DNA of 64,000 nucleotides, from positions 207,160 through 271,159 of the forward strand of contig WBMW01003135.1 in assembly GCA_013396635.1 (NCBI GenBank), given 5' to 3'. This DNA is from Penelope pileata (Eukaryota > Chordata > Aves > Galliformes > Cracidae). Positions 12,701-24,875 of the stretch are shown piece after piece (within the stretch, counting starts at the first letter, position 1; each line of letters begins with the position of its first letter). The notes beneath the pieces were generated by a model. It did no database searches, was not told the DNA's origin, and saw nothing but the letters and a program-made list of their open reading frames with translations. A program made the translations under genes and the position numbers.

Positions 12701-15299
12701 AGACCAGCCATAGCCTGCAAGTTGCTTAATCTACTCATATGACTAGGATTGTGCTGGTCCCATGTACTAATAATTTGTTTTGATTAAAATGGCTTAAGCA
12801 CAAATAGGTCTGTACATTTAGGAATTCGTTTTTCTTTCACTGGGCCACAGATTGTGCAAAATTAGCCCAAGGGGTGCAGAGGCTGTGTTCCTAGGACATG
12901 GGCAAATTATTAGAACTGTGGTTAAACCACATCTTCTGGGACAAGTACAGAAACATTTTTACATATAGGTGCCAGCTGTGCCTTTTGTGTAGATTTTCCC
13001 AGGGGGGCCAGCTCATTTCCTTCTGCCCATATCATGTCATCCGGCTCAGAGCCTGAGCTTAGTCTTTCTCCTGTATTCTTGAAAGCAGTTGGCATAGGGT
13101 GCTGTAGACGGCCTGATTGGTAAGCTTATTGGGAAAAGACTTATGTCTCTTCTGTTCCTTAATTCATTCACGAAATCTGCATGTACTTCAAAGAACTTTA
13201 AAGCACAACTTCAGTTAGTCCTTTATTTTATCAAGGTTTATTTTCCTATGGCCAGAAACGACTGATTTCTTTGTTGGACCCATATGTGGCTCTATCAGTG
13301 TTTTATTTCAAAAGCTCATTTGCAAATGGAGAGTACCCCTTAAAGTTACATTCTGAGTTTAAAATGTTATTTTAAGAAAAATAGCTGTTTGAAGTGATAG
13401 ATTAGTTTAGTTTGGAATTTTTGAAACAGCGTCATCTGAATTGTAGTGTGTTATATAGTCTGCATTCTTATTTGACACATAATTTTTGAAGATGGTGTGA
13501 CAGTGAACATTTATGTCCTTCAGTCATTTTTATCTAAAAATGTCCTACTTAATGTGGATCATTGAAAGATTGTTATAGGAATTCAAAGAAGCTCTGAGTA
13601 ATTGGCTAAACTGCAGTCTAATTGTGTGCATCTAAAATATTTGTACAGAGGGCTTGCCTAAGAAAAAAAGGAACACGTGAACCCATGAAAACCCTATAAA
13701 GACAAGGTGAAGGAAGATTTATGACTGATTCTTGTGTTTTTACTGAAATTTACCTTTGAAATATTCTGGAGGTAAATGTAGGAATCTGACTGCATTTCCT
13801 GAAACATAATTTTCTAATCTTTTGAGTGCATTTAACCTTCTCCCCTCAGATGTTAGAGTTATACTAGTTTATTTGGACATTGGAAAGAAAACAAAAAATG
13901 AGTGTAGTTACTGAGTGATTCTGAAGAAAGTTCACTAGGAACAGTGAAATTCAGAGAAAAGATTTGTTCTGGATGACATATTATGTTCTTATATGAAAGG
14001 CTGAACTTCAGATTTTTCATAAAAGCCATATTATAATTCTGAGAATGATATTAGAAATGTAATAGTATGAGTATTCAGCTTAGTTTTTAACTGTAATAGA
14101 GATAAGAGTAACCAGATATTTCTGAATGTGTGAAGGCTGCAGAGGATATATGCCAGACACAGTGAGCTGAAGCTGGCTTTTTTTCATGCTTCCAGCTTTG
14201 CAAACATATTTCGTTCTTCAGATTGTTTAAATTAAGTAAGATGTCCTTTCCCTCTCAGACTTTTTGCCCATCTGGCCCTCATCTTTGACATACTTCTGGT
14301 CATAGCTGATTGCCACACAGCCTCCTGTTGCTTCTGTTCCCAGAGCCACCCTGCCACACACCATCTCAATGTTGCTGCCAGAAAATCAGACCTATGCAGT
14401 GCTCAGAGGCACGCTGTCTGTCAGCAACTTCTCCGTCTAATTTGGCATGCTTTTAGGTATTGGAAGAAGGTATTTCCTCAGATTATGTAACTCTTCATAC
14501 ACTGGAGTCTGTGAGGTTGCCTAACTGAAGGAGAGAGAAAATGTCAGAGACAGACAGTGCCCAGATCAAAATCCAGGAGGTGGGAATGGGCAGAGAAACC
14601 CTGAGCAAGTTGGCTGGTCATTAATCTGGATCCTGGGGAAGTGGATCAAAATATTTATTTCACAAGTACTACTCTTAAAAGAGTAGGAGGACATCCAGTG
14701 ATCACAGATTAAAAAGATACAGCAAAACCATAACTTGCAGAGATTTTAATTCAACAAAAAAAAGTACCATTAATTTTTAAATAAGCAGAAGGGATCCGTC
14801 CATTGTTAAAAGTAGCAGAAAATGTAAATGGGCCACTTGAAATTCATATATATAAGAGAACTGTTCTAGTGCTATTTACTGAAATAGGAACTGAAACATT
14901 AAACATTTCTGAAATTCATTCAGGGTCAGTACAGTGCCCAGCCTTTAGGAAGGAGAAATCTCTTATAAAATTATAGTAACTGAGAAATTACTGGTTAGGG
15001 AAAAGGATTGCAGGAAAAAATCAGTAGGGTAGGGAGGATCATAAACTAAATACAAGTCAACAGAGTAGTCAAATGGAGGAAAGGCAAATTGTATTCTGTG
15101 AAGACCAAACAGATGAAGAGGTAAATATGCTGTTTTAAGAGAGACTAGCAAAGCCTCTTTCTGAGTTTCATGCAATTGAAGTCCTTATGAGAGCTGTGAG
15201 GAGACTGGGGAATTAGAGAGGAGAATTTGTGGAGAGAAGGCTGGAGGCTGATATGTGGCAGGAACGTTACAAAGGGAAGATTTGTACTGAGAGGGCAGT

Positions 15300-15425
15300 G
15301 ACCGAGTTGCCCTTTGGGCTAAACGGAATCATCTGAGGACAAATGGGCTTAAGTTCCAGCAGAGAAGGACATAGACTGGACACTGGGTAATGAAGCACCA
15401 AATAGCCATAGAGAGGCTTATTCGT
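15300..15425 (+). mobile_element. Possible CR1 LINE fragment
   Basis: The stretch around 15340-15390 (atgggcttaagtt, then agaaggacatagactgg) resembles the CR1 block encoding the usual 'grow, record, indicate' 3' region in sense orientation. The match is short and has no CR1 tail, so the call is weak. Confidence 0.35.
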
Positions 15426-16850
15426 TGGAAGTGTTGTCAAAACTTATAAAAATTTCTATGTTTGCCAAATGAAGTTCCCACAGAAAATACTTTTTTTTCC
15501 CTGAAAGTTAAAAAAGCTGAAAATTACTCTCTGAATTTTTCAGAAGCTGAACTTCTGTGTTGATTTCAATAGTCTTCAAAACACAAATAAGAGCACAATG
15601 TTTTTCCTTATTCAGAACTGAATTTTTGTTAAAAAAACGAAAGAGAGAGAGGGAAATGTTATGGTGTTTATCATGCATTGTGGCTATTATGGCATCTCTT
15701 TTGGTTCTTCAAAGATGTGCTTCTAGTTCTCATTTTATCCCATGGACAATGTCCTGGTGCCCAGAACTTTAGGACTCCAATGGGATGCAGGCTTGAGTTG
15801 TAAGAGATGCCATCCCAATCCAGAGGAGAAAATATGGAAGTACAAGTCATATAATGCAAGGCTTCCTATGTAAATGAAATTTTGTAGTTTTAAATCTATT
15901 ATACAGTTTTTTTTAAAAAGCCTTAAAAGGTTTGAATTGTGTTTGGACTGACTTGAAACATCTTAGTTTTACTTGTTAATAGTTCCTAGCATTTACAGAG
16001 AGGACACATCACGTAACTTCAGAAATTTTATGTTCAGCTTTGGTAAAAAGGTCATGTAATTTTGTTTCCTTCATGATTAATGATATATATGTGGTAATAA
16101 TGATACTAAGGTCCCGCAATCCTTTTTTCAGTTTCAAATCTGTTTGTGCTTGTGGAACAGGTGAGGCAGGTCAAAGGAATGTAAGACTGGATGTTAACAG
16201 GAGCTAATTAGCTGTGGCAGACTGAGTTGTGAAGGTGTGTAGAGAGAGGCAGAAGAATGGGACCTTCCAGCCTAAGACAAAACAAAGAAAAGAAAAAGTA
16301 GTGATGGAAGGGGAAAAAGAGCTTTGCTTGAAGGGTCTATGGGAAGTCTAAACAAAGAATAAGTTGCCTGGGACTCCAGGCACCAGAGGAGAGGAATTTG
16401 CTATTTCTGGACAATGAAACTGAGACTGGAAGGAAAAGAGGGGCTGAGTATTAGAAAAACAACCACTGAAGGAGGATAAAGCAGACATGGCCACTGGCAG
16501 TAGTGGAAGAAGCCTCTGACTATTTACTATATTTTACTTGTAGTATGGAGTAGTGGCTTGGAGTGTCACTATTTACAGCTGTGAAGAAGTATCACTGGCA
16601 TCCTTCCTCTGCTTCTCAGGAAGGGACTGAGTCTTCTCTTGCTATTGCCTCCTACATTAAGGCAAGTGCACCAACATGTTCCAGGCCTGCTCTCCATGAC
16701 TTTAAACACAAGGCTAAAGAATAAAATTTTTGTTTTGTTAAACATTCTCTTCAGAAGGTGAGAAGCTGCACACAGAAAAAACAATTTGCAACATGTATTC
16801 TTTATAAGCCCGAATTGAGGCGACCTGTGCAACTTTGTTCTTCCACTTTC

Positions 16851-16940
16851 TAATATTTATATTATTATATTATTTTTATAATATAATAATAATTACATTA
16901 TTATTATAATCATATTATAAAAATCAATTTTATTAATTAT
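16851..16940. repeat. AT-rich (TTATA)n-type low-complexity tract
   Basis: About 90 bp made almost only of A and T, with repeating attattat and ataataat blocks that are partly self-complementary and could form a cruciform. Likely an expanded microsatellite. Confidence 0.8.
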
Positions 16941-19689
16941 AGGATAATCATAAGAGAACTTTTGCTTGAGCATATAAAGAGGAACAATGTGTCATGTTCA
17001 TATAGTGAAACATAAGACCGTCTGTAAACTCTCCACTCATTTCTCACAGCAATTGGTAAACAAAAAAGGAATGAATCAAAAATTTCACGAAGTATTATGT
17101 GAAGGCAGCTGACTGTTGGCCTGAACTGAGTTCTCTGTCTAACTCTGCCACAAATGCTTCTGTGAAGTTTAGAAACCTTTTAAATCAAACTCTTCACATG
17201 TAGTCTCATGTTGTGTTGTAATTTTCTTTGTGCTGAATGGCAGTCCTACAGTCTGATTTCTGTAAGCGTTGAACATTTACCATTTCAATTTCAGACAAGG
17301 GAAGCAGCACTCTGACCGTATAAAATGCTATTTAATGGTGGGTACTTAAAAACTCGAGTTTTCATGTGATTCTGTATTTTCTTTAGACTTTAATCTCTTT
17401 CAGCCTTATTTTTCATCCTTTCAGCTCACAAAAACATTGGAAAATTAGCATTAGCATTTGTCAACTACTCAAGTGTTATAGTGGAAATATTATGGAAATA
17501 CTAGAAGGAAATCAGTTTTGATGATATGGTTGAATTCAGGTAGTGTGCTGATAGTAAAGCGCCAGACGCAGAGTAGTTAGGATAAAAAAAACAACAAAGA
17601 CAGAGTAGCTGCTCATTTAATAAATTCTCTTTCTTCTGTGCACTGATTAGATGTTTTCCTGTGAAGAATATTTTCATATACTTAAATATAAAATACGTAT
17701 GTACAGGAGGAATCAACGAAGGTTTCGGTTGTGTTTGCAAGGTACAGTTTGACCATGTGCTATATTTAAAACCCTAATTTGCCTTTAATGTATATTGATA
17801 TAAAGCATGTGTGTGGGTGTTTCTACATTCACCTTATGTACAGCAAGAAATTATTAATTAGCCTTCTATGCATAAGAAACAAAAAGAACAGAAAAATGCC
17901 AATGCTTCAGAACTGTCTGCAGTTTGGGCTACTCTGTATCATACAGTTACAACACCACTCTTCACTTTAGCCTAATGAAAATGATGCTCAACCAATTTCT
18001 CTGCATTTAGAAGACCAAGTTCCATTTTATCGTTTTCCAAAGGGTGAGATTTTTGGAGAGTTTTTTTTTTTTTTAGGAATTTCGATTTCAGGCCTGTTGA
18101 ACTATCAACCAGATTGATTGTCTATCCCTTCTGAAGAACCACCCTACTACTACTCCCAAGAAAAACTTCCATATTTTCGAGAAAAGTTGGAATATTTTTC
18201 AGACATGGCATCTTTTAATTTTGCCATATCCAAATACACAGTCATTCCTTTTAAAATTAACCTGACTTAAGGATGGAGGAAGAGGAATAAAACAATGCCA
18301 AAGGAAATGTTTAATTTTGTTGAATAAGAAGTTTTGGTGACCTAACAAGTTGTGCTTTTGTTTTCATCTTGACAGAACCTGTCCTTGACGCTATCATTCA
18401 TTGGTCAATACTGAGCTATTTTTCTTAAGTTATTTTACTGTAGCTGCCAAATCAAATTGTGTTTTATTCTAGTTCTAAAGAAAACATTCCAGTGTCTTCA
18501 GACTGTGAAATACATTTTCTGTTACATTGTGAAGTATTGTAAATATTTTAAGAACATTTTATTACTCAGCTTTCACATAACTTTATTTCATTTCATTGTA
18601 TTTTCCTTAATTTATCTCCTCTCATTTATATTTCCAGTTTTTTTTTTCCCTCCACACTGAATTCTGTCCTATTTTTCGTTGGTTTGTTTGGCATCTTTTT
18701 TATTTGTTGGCTTTTGCATATAACTTCTGTTATTTTTACAGTTCTCCCTATTTTTTTCCTCATTCCTTTATATCAATTATTTCTTCATGTCATCCATTCA
18801 CCACTAGCTTAGGCAAGTCTGCTCATGTAGTCCTGTTTAGATGTCCTTGCTTTCACCCTGCAGGAGAAGAGATGAACCATATTCCTGAAATTAGTCAAAT
18901 TGCCCAAATAAATGAGATTAAATGGCTGCAAGAGCATTTCTCCAGCATGAAGCTCTTCTCCACCGTTGTTGTCATGGGTCACAAGGGGTCTGCTCTGGTG
19001 TCCTTTCTGGCTGCCCTCTGTAATTCCTCCAGTGGAAAGGTCTGTAAAAGCTACAGGGAGCAGTGCCACACTATGGGAGAGTGAAGGAAAGCGACTTGCC
19101 ATGCAGTACATATAGGGATTTGAAACTTCAGGCTGCTTCTCTTCATCCTATAGCTTTAGCACCAGGAGTGCCAAACTTCCACAGCTATGTTAATCCCATA
19201 TAGAAATTGTAGATAAGCTTGAATGTCACATTTAGTGAGGGAGACAGTAAACCGAAAGGGACTTAATCATTATCTAGGGAAGCTGCTTGTTGCTCTCATT
19301 TTTGATGCTACAAACAGAGATATTAACTTGAAGATGATCAGGGAATAGTCTGAGGATAATGGAGAAAGACAAGCTTGCACATATATCAGTTGACTAAACC
19401 AGGCCTGGACATGGGCATGAGCATCAGTTACGATAGCTCTCACTGCTTAATGGGCAGGGTTTGGTCTGGCTGAGTAACCTTCTCCCAGATTGTGGTTCAA
19501 GTCAGAGGTATGCAAAGGTCCTTCCCCCTTGGCAGCATAGATGAAATCTTGCTCTTCTGGGGAGGCCACAGATCAGGACTCAGGCCCTACAATGAGCCCC
19601 AGCTAAACTTCATCATCAGTGGAGGTTCAGCAAAGGATTGCTGATGGTTTCTACTCCTGTTGCTAGAATTCTCTGCTGTAATCCATCTC

Positions 19690-19737
19690 ATGTCAACAGT
19701 GGTCCTGTCTAACCTAACATATTCTGTGATTCTATAT
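19690..19737 (+). mobile_element. CR1 LINE 3' tail fragment
   Basis: The end 'gtcctgtctaacctaacatattctgtgattctat' (19702 onward) resembles the terminal block of CR1, ending in the ATTCTGTGATTCTAT tail. Only the last few tens of bases can be recognised. The sequence before it (19380-19690) was not assigned. Confidence 0.45.
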
Positions 19738-22140
19738 CAGTTTGATATACAACTCCGTCTAATACCTCTCCCTCTGTCCATCTTCAGGTTGTGTTTAGCT
19801 AAAGTACAACCGCAGGCATTTGGGGATATTTGTTTTAAGCAAACATTTAAATTTGCGTAGCATATGTTTTTTTTTTTTTTTTTCCAGATTAATTGGATCT
19901 ACTTTCTGAGAGTACAGTTTTGGGGCACTTAGTGTGCTTACCAATTTTCTGTTTGTATACTCTGTTGTTCCTACTGCACTACTTCTCCTTGGAATATCTT
20001 TTAAGTATTTTCAAGCATTTAATTCTGGGCAAATACTATTTTATAAATATTTTGCACCATATGGAAATTCACATTCTAACAGCAAGTTAATTAATTTCAT
20101 ATTGAATATTATAATACACCATAGAGTAAGTCCATTATGTGGAAAGACTTATTCTTGCTAGACCTTGGTTGCATTTGAAATGAGCATTGTTTCTGAGTCT
20201 CTTTACACTGAAAACTTCCATCCATTCTGGTAAGAAAGAAATAAGCAGCTGCAAATTCTTTATTAAATTCTGAAAACTAGTCTTACTCAGAGTGCCTCCT
20301 TTAACTGCTCAAAAATGTTTTCCCTTAACCTCTTCTTCCTATGAAATCTCTTTATTTCAGATAAAACTGGGGTTGTGAGTAGATTTGGTGTAACCTAACT
20401 CTTGGCTTGATAGTGCACTGTGGGATGGTCTAAATTCATCTTGCCTGTCAGTCAGTGTTACGATGTAAAAATTGAGTTTACGTTACAAAACTGTAATTCT
20501 CTCATTTACACATTGCTTTTGCCTTATAGTCAACATGAGTTTAAAGATCTCTTGTCTGCTCTGGAGCTGCAGATGATCAGTGAATGTTTAAAGCAGAGGT
20601 GCATTGTTTGCTAACAAATTTACTGAAGAGTAGATTCAGCGTGACATATGTGGAAAACATAAATGTGAGTGTGGAAAACACTTTGTCCCGCTTTTTAAAT
20701 TCCAAAGCACTTTCCATTTTATATGTCTGCTGTGTCATTACATTTGGAAAACAGTAAATCATGTGTTCCCTGAGGTTTTTTGCTTTCTAATCTGTTCTGT
20801 TTTGTTGGGGCCTTGGGGGAAGGTCTTTATCTGGATTTTTCCTTCTTTTTGATACATGTTTCTCTTTGGTAAAAATACTTGACAAGAACTTTTGGTCTTT
20901 CTTTTGTTATTGTTTGCATAGATTACAAAGGTAATTGTTGAAAAGGTTTTGTTATTGTATTTTGGGAAGCATAGTCTTGCCAAAGTTGGGTTAGGTTGTT
21001 GCATTCTGTACTCCAGAAGGCTAACCGTTGAAACCTAACTGAAAACTGGATGGAGAGCAGGCTGTTATTTTTTGTCAGACACAGCATCAGTGGTCTGTGA
21101 TGTGCACAAACTAGAAGACGATTTCTGGATGAAATTTGAGATGTTATGTTGATTTAGCAAGTTCTGCTTTATTGGGATCCTCTTTTCCCAAAAGGCTGCC
21201 TCCTCACATCTTCTAAAAAGTACTAGGGTTGTGATAATGCAAAGTTGATTTATTACCAGATTTCATTGCCGTGGTATAAATGGAAAGAGTTGGCAGGCTG
21301 TTATTTCTGTTGAGGATGGGGCTTTCCATTTTTCTTCTCACTGCGGTTCACAAGAGCCTGAATGTGATGATTTTGCAAGGCCAGTGTTCAAAACTTTGCC
21401 TCAAAGTGGTACTTGAATGTCACTGATTTTACTACGTGTGGGTGGGTAGAAGCTGACAAGGTCCTCTGGATTCATTTTGATTTACCTGTGTCAGAAGATT
21501 TATAGTTAAGATTTACATATACAGTATAAGCTTTTTTCTTTACTTGTTTGTTTCAGGCAATTTTTCAGTAATTTCTTATTTCCTTATTTTTAATGAAAAC
21601 ATTTATGAGCTTAGTCTTGATCCATGTGAAAATAAATCTTTTGAATATGTGAATAAATGATCCAGATGGAGTGATGACTGATAATCTTTTATATTTCTTT
21701 ACTATATTTTGACTTTACCTATTGGTTAGAGTGTTTTGTTTTGTATCCAACTACGATTGCTTCAGTAAGAAGGAGAGTATTAGAAAAGTACCATACACCG
21801 ACAAAAATATGCAGTTGATTTGGAACTTGTCATTTTCTTCATTTTAGTGCTTTTAATGTGCTTTTAGAAAAGTTAATTTAAAAGTTAGAATTTTAATTTA
21901 TTTTTATTACCTATATAAAAATTATTTTGGAACCTTGTCTGTGTAACATGCATATTTCTATCAATTTTGAAAAAAAAAAAAGATCCAACATTGAGAATAT
22001 CTATCAGGTAGCAAATCAAGTATACCTGCCTGAATACGCTATTTCTGTTAGAGTTATATTGGCAGTTATATGCTCGCTTGCTCTTTTTCTTTAAATCTAA
22101 ACATAATAAATGTTCTTGCAGATATACATACCTAAACATA

Positions 22141-22674
22141 AGAGGGCTTTGCTGAAAGTAATGTGTTCTATTTTATTATGTTGGCCCACAACGTCAGAGG
22201 CAGATATTGGTGGTACGGCAGTAGAGGCTGAATCTTCCCTACCAATAGCTGTTGCATTTTGTTGCTGTGTGACAGATGGCAGCAGAGGGGTACTCTGACA
22301 CAACGGTGTCTGACATGGAAGTGCGGATGGAGCAAAGGTGTGGAATTGAATTCTTCCATGTAGAAAAAATGGCACCCAGTGACATTCACTGATGCTTCCT
22401 GAATGTTGATGAAGACCAAATAGTGTATGTGAGCACAGTGACGCAGTGGGCGAAGCATTTCAGCACGGGTGACAGTGACAGTAGGTCACCTTCACTGGTG
22501 CAAATTTTTTTAGCACGGCATGCAGGCTGTTGTTCATTGCTGGTGAAAATGCACAGCTAATGGTGGTGACTGTGTTGAAAACTACTGTTTTGTAGCCGAG
22601 AATTTGCTCTATCACGTAGTGTTACTGTGTTCTTTGTTGTAGTTTCCATGGAAATAAATAGGAGTGACTTATGT
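22141..22674 (+). mobile_element. Internally deleted mariner transposon (Galluhop type), copy 1
   Basis: Flanked by TA (22139-22140) and starting with an inverted-repeat-like agggctttgctgaaagtaatg. It carries a broken frame for the N-terminal part of a mariner transposase (the segment around 22310-22480, with the helix-turn-helix and FSSGDSD-like linker) and then its extreme C-terminus (around 22510-22590). The DDD catalytic core between them is missing. The right terminal repeat is shortened: after 'aaataaatagga' little of the expected terminus remains. It is non-autonomous and decayed, and related to the copies at 33073 and 35671. Confidence 0.8.
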
Positions 22675-24684
22675 ATATTTTTTAAAAGCCTGATCATGGT
22701 TAACTGAAAGTTATGCTAATTGGGTGGATCAAATCTTCTAGCTGCAAGCAAGGGGGAACGAGGTAGAGAAGCAGCAACATAGATCAGTGCTCAGTAGATA
22801 AAAACTGAGTTAATCAAATGAGACACTGAGGTAAAGCAAAATCAAAGGAAGATTCAGGATTTGTAAAAGATAAGAAAACTATCTAGGTTTGGCAGATTTG
22901 GAAAGGTAATTACACGCATCATGTATATGTTACATGCATAGTGATTTATTAATGATACTGTGCTTTTTCACGTTTAACATCTGAGATACGAAATTATTAT
23001 TTTTTTTCTGTGTACTTTGATAATCTCATGTTTTCAGAATTAAGACGTTCTGGTTTTCACACATCACTAAAAAAATATTTGTGCCATATTAGAATATAAC
23101 CATTTGCAGTTTCTTATATTATGCACAGATCCTAAAGAAGAAAGACGAACTTTAAAGGAAGTTTTCAAACTTAGCTGGTATATAAGGCATAGTAAAGAAC
23201 TTTGAGTTTAAAAAGCAGCTTTCCTGAATGATGCCAGTAAAAGTTATGCTGTTTAGCATGGCGAAGCAGTCTGTTTCTCCAATAACTGTTACTCATTCAA
23301 TGCTGTTCAATGAAGATATGTCGTATTTTGGGACAGAAAGTAGATACAAAAAGGTGGCTTGCAGCACATGTGAGAGTGTGTGGGTGGTTTTGGTTGCTAT
23401 AAAGCTTTTGGGAGTTCAAGGCTGACTGTAGCAGGAAGTGCCGGGGAATTTTACCTAGATGAAAGAGTACAGTTGAGTATAATAGTCATCAGAAACTTGT
23501 AAAGGTGTACTGGTTTGCAGCAGGAGGTGCTGTTGATACCAGATGTCTCAATTTACCAAAATACAGGAAGTTTTGCTATACAGGAAGAGAATATGGAAAA
23601 TTTAGGTATATAAGGAGAAATCTGATAGAGAGTCCCAAGTTTCCGAGGTTCAAAACCAGGATATGTTTGAGAAAATGTTGGGACTCAGGGGAGACAAGAG
23701 CCACCTGTTTACTAACCAGCGATTAAAACATGCATGGAAAGTGAGTAATTACTATGAACAGTAGTATTCTACATGCTTTAACTTGTATGCTGTTGTTACA
23801 CTCAGTTGGATTTGTCTCTCAAACAATCTGTAGTTCTGACTCTTACTGCAAAGCATGTCATGAGAGATCTATTTACCTTTCATGAGGAATCTCAGAGATC
23901 ACTGCTGTTCCTCTTAGTAATTTCACATCCTCTCACTTCTGAATCTTGTTTACCAAGCCTGCAGCAACTATGTGTAATAACCTCTTACCAAATGTGAATT
24001 CATTGCCATTTATGCCACAGATTTGTGACTCTGTATATTAGTAGAACAAAACTGCTTAGGCAACAGTTTTTAATACCTTCTGACTTACCTTGTTGCGTTA
24101 AAACTGCTTCTTAATTTTAATGAAAGTTGTCTTATAATGAGACTAGGGATCACTATATGCAATATGATACCTTTGACTATGAAAGTTTTCATTTCTAATT
24201 GGACAATAGGATTTAAAAATAGCCTGATAAATAATTTAAGATACTTGCAAATTCTTGTGTAAGTTTTAAGTAATTTTTGCCTTACATTATCAAACTATTT
24301 ACTGATACTGCAGTCATGCTGAACACTTTGGGCAGGAGTAGGTGCACTAAAAAAATTGCTAATATTCTTGTAATATCTTTAGGAAAACTGATTACTTTGT
24401 CAAATAGTTTTCTAATTTTTCAAGTTACAATGCCTAATAACATCAGATTAATTTGTGAGGGATTTCCCAGTATCTTCTTTTTTCTATACCTTTCCAATTA
24501 GAACAGGGAAAAGAGTGCTATAAAGTCAGGTTTCTGTTATCTGTTCAAAATCTAGATCTTCAAAACTCTAGAATTCTCAAATCTTGATCTTTGAAAATAG
24601 ATTTTCTCTTCTTGCTTTGTGTTTAGAAGTGGATGAGACTTAACAATGCTGAAAGATGTCTTTTTTTTTTTTTTCTGTTAACAG

Positions 24685-24875
24685 GCCTAGCACTGATAAC
24701 AGGCGTCACAGCATTCGAGAGAGGATGTCTAGTACCAATGAGAAAGGGTGTCTGTCCATGGAGTCCACCAAGGAGACCCGGTACTGTGCCGTGTGCAACG
24801 ACTATGCTTCAGGCTACCATTATGGGGTCTGGTCTTGTGAGGGCTGCAAAGCTTTTTTCAAAAGGAGTATTCAAG
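24685..24875 (+). CDS. ESR1: ESR1 coding exon 2: estrogen receptor alpha, first zinc finger of the DNA-binding domain
   Basis: Internal exon encoding the end of the A/B region and the first zinc finger of the nuclear receptor ERα, a ligand-activated transcription factor that binds estrogen response elements in the nucleus. The translation shows the four zinc cysteines in C-x2-C-x13-C-x2-C spacing (YCAVCNDY ... SCEGCKAFF), with P-box residues E-G-A that specify the AGGTCA half-site, then KRSIQG. The exon is 191 bp, the same length as human ESR1 exon 2. The acceptor is a long T-run ending ...gttaacag|gcc, and the donor is tcaag|gtaata. Entry phase: the first base completes an AGG arginine codon whose first two bases come from exon 1. 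Exit phase: one base of a glycine codon, completed by exon 3. The linker before the finger (DNRR...RERM...NEKG) differs from the mammalian one as I remember it, whereas the finger is invariant. Two in-frame ATGs (24725, 24758) are discussed in findings. Identity as ERα rather than ERβ rests on the linker and on exons 3 and 4. Confidence 0.97.

Larger units (their letters stand above)
1..24684 (+). other. ESR1: ESR1 intron 1, 3' portion (non-coding)
   Basis: All sequence left of exon 2 is read as the distal part of ESR1 intron 1, ending in a polypyrimidine tract and AG at 24683-24684. No open frame resembles the ERα A/B domain, which should be one continuous exon of about 150 codons, so exon 1 and the promoters lie upstream. 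Open frames here are short, overlap on both strands and look like chance. Recognisable contents are a palindrome (3002-3022), a hairpin (5290-5366), an old CR1 (5610-6720), a doubtful CR1 piece (15300-15425), an AT-rich tract (16851-16940), a CR1 tail (19690-19737) and a mariner derivative (22141-22674). Nothing was recognised in 1-3001, 3023-5149, 6721-15299, 15426-16850, 16941-19689, 19738-22140 and 22675-24670, apart from homopolymer runs. Confidence 0.85.

Noticed and set aside
18704..19111. Overlapping 126- and 100-codon frames on opposite strands
   Set aside because: Neither resembles a known protein, and both look like chance frames.
19085..19180. MIR-like stretch (gcgacttgcc ... ggatttgaaac)
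   Set aside because: Too few matching blocks in order. Weaker than the candidates at 45856 and 63181.
22097..22458. Minus-strand open frames in mariner copy 1
   Set aside because: They are antisense to the transposase direction. The same antisense pattern recurs in the other two mariner copies because the DNA is homologous, not because it is a gene.
24656..24684. Upstream in-frame ATG at 24656 as the start of exon 2
   Set aside because: It lies in the polypyrimidine tract of the acceptor, and the AG at 24683-24684 gives the 191-bp exon expected for ESR1.
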